Notes under the pieces: generated by a model
Seen by the model: the letters and a program-made list of their open reading frames with translations, nothing else
The model's database searches: none
Told to the model about the DNA's origin: nothing
DNA from: Acidobacteriota bacterium
GTDB lineage: Bacteria; Acidobacteriota; Aminicenantia; Aminicenantales; Aminicenantaceae
Reading direction: 5' to 3'
Assembly (NCBI GenBank): GCA_030669585.1
Contig: DAOVDI010000011.1
Span: 1 to 41,784 of the forward strand
Length of the DNA: 41,784 nucleotides
Shown: positions 41,683 through 41,784 of the stretch, piece after piece
Position numbering within the stretch: the first letter of the stretch is position 1
Layout: every line of letters begins with the position of its first letter
Made by a program: the position numbers and the translations under genes

Positions 41683-41784
41683 CGTCATTCCCGTGTAAAC
41701 GGGAATCCAGATAAACCAGACAACGAACCCAATAAACTGGATTCCCACTCCCCGATCAGGTCGGGGACAAGCTTCGTGGGAATG
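41683..41784. repeat. Palindromic interspersed repeat, cut by the window end
   Basis: The sequence CATTCCCGTGTAAACGGGAA with TCCAG is mirrored, after about 26 nt, by CTGGATTCCCACT and, at the very end, CGTGGGAATG. Between the last two parts is another hairpin, CCCCGA-TCAGG-TCGGGG. This is the ATTCCCG...CGGGAAT type of mobile palindromic repeat common between bacterial genes. It starts 34 nt after the Rel/SpoT stop; the right end lies outside the window. Confidence 0.8.

Overview
The window looks like chromosomal core DNA of a Gram-negative bacterium that makes lipopolysaccharide. The evidence is a complete KDO synthesis and activation operon, heptose genes (waaF, gmhB), a LolB-like lipoprotein and the non-mevalonate isoprenoid genes ispD, ispE and ispF. 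Gene order mixes Proteobacteria-like blocks (pyrG-kdsA-kdsD-kdsC; ispE-tRNA-Gln-prs-rplY-pth) with a Firmicutes-like block (radA-yacL-ispD-ispF-gltX-rlmB). That suggests an uncultured phylum-level lineage; Aminicenantes or another Acidobacteriota-like group is my guess, not something the sequence proves. The left end (yidC-jag-mnmE-mnmG-parA-parB plus a perfect parS) is typical of origin-proximal DNA; oriC itself is not in the window.

Layout: (1) 1-13471, plus strand: yidC 3' end, jag, mnmE, mnmG, parS, parA, parB, bactofilin, kdsB, pyrG, kdsA, kdsD, kdsC, manB, manC, mostly with overlapping or closely abutting genes, so probably few transcripts. It joins membrane-protein insertion, tRNA wobble modification, chromosome segregation, a cytoskeletal bactofilin, CMP-KDO supply and GDP-mannose supply. 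(2) 13494-14873, minus strand: an archaeal-type DUF234 ATPase with its own promoter, the most foreign-looking gene. (3) 14977-28347, minus strand: dnaB, radA, a PIN/TRAM membrane protein, ispD, ispF, gltX, rlmB, an ECF sigma factor with its anti-sigma factor, a YbjQ-type protein, a secreted protein, accA, hisS, aspS. (4) 28482-34116, minus strand: a small membrane protein, a lipoprotein, ispE, tRNA-Gln, prs, rplY, pth, rpsF, rpsR, rplI, probably driven by a near-consensus promoter at 34130-34158. (5) 34191-35881, plus strand: a 45-residue membrane peptide and an exported MEMO/AMMECR1 fusion, convergent with folD. (6) 36775-37882: the only sizeable non-coding area, full of degenerate repeats and hairpins, enclosing a small FmdB zinc-ribbon gene. 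(7) 37883-41648, plus strand: waaF, gmhB and a bifunctional (p)ppGpp synthetase/hydrolase, followed by a palindromic interspersed repeat at the window edge.

The points that best deserve a second look are the exported MEMO-AMMECR1 fusion and its small membrane-peptide neighbour, the four-gene sigma/anti-sigma/YbjQ/secreted-protein module, the DUF234 ATPase whose nuclease motif looks degenerate, the charged tails shared by L9, S6 and L25, the tRNA-Gln gene that overlaps the ispE stop codon, and the repeat family around fmdB. I see no CRISPR array, transposase, integrase or phage gene.
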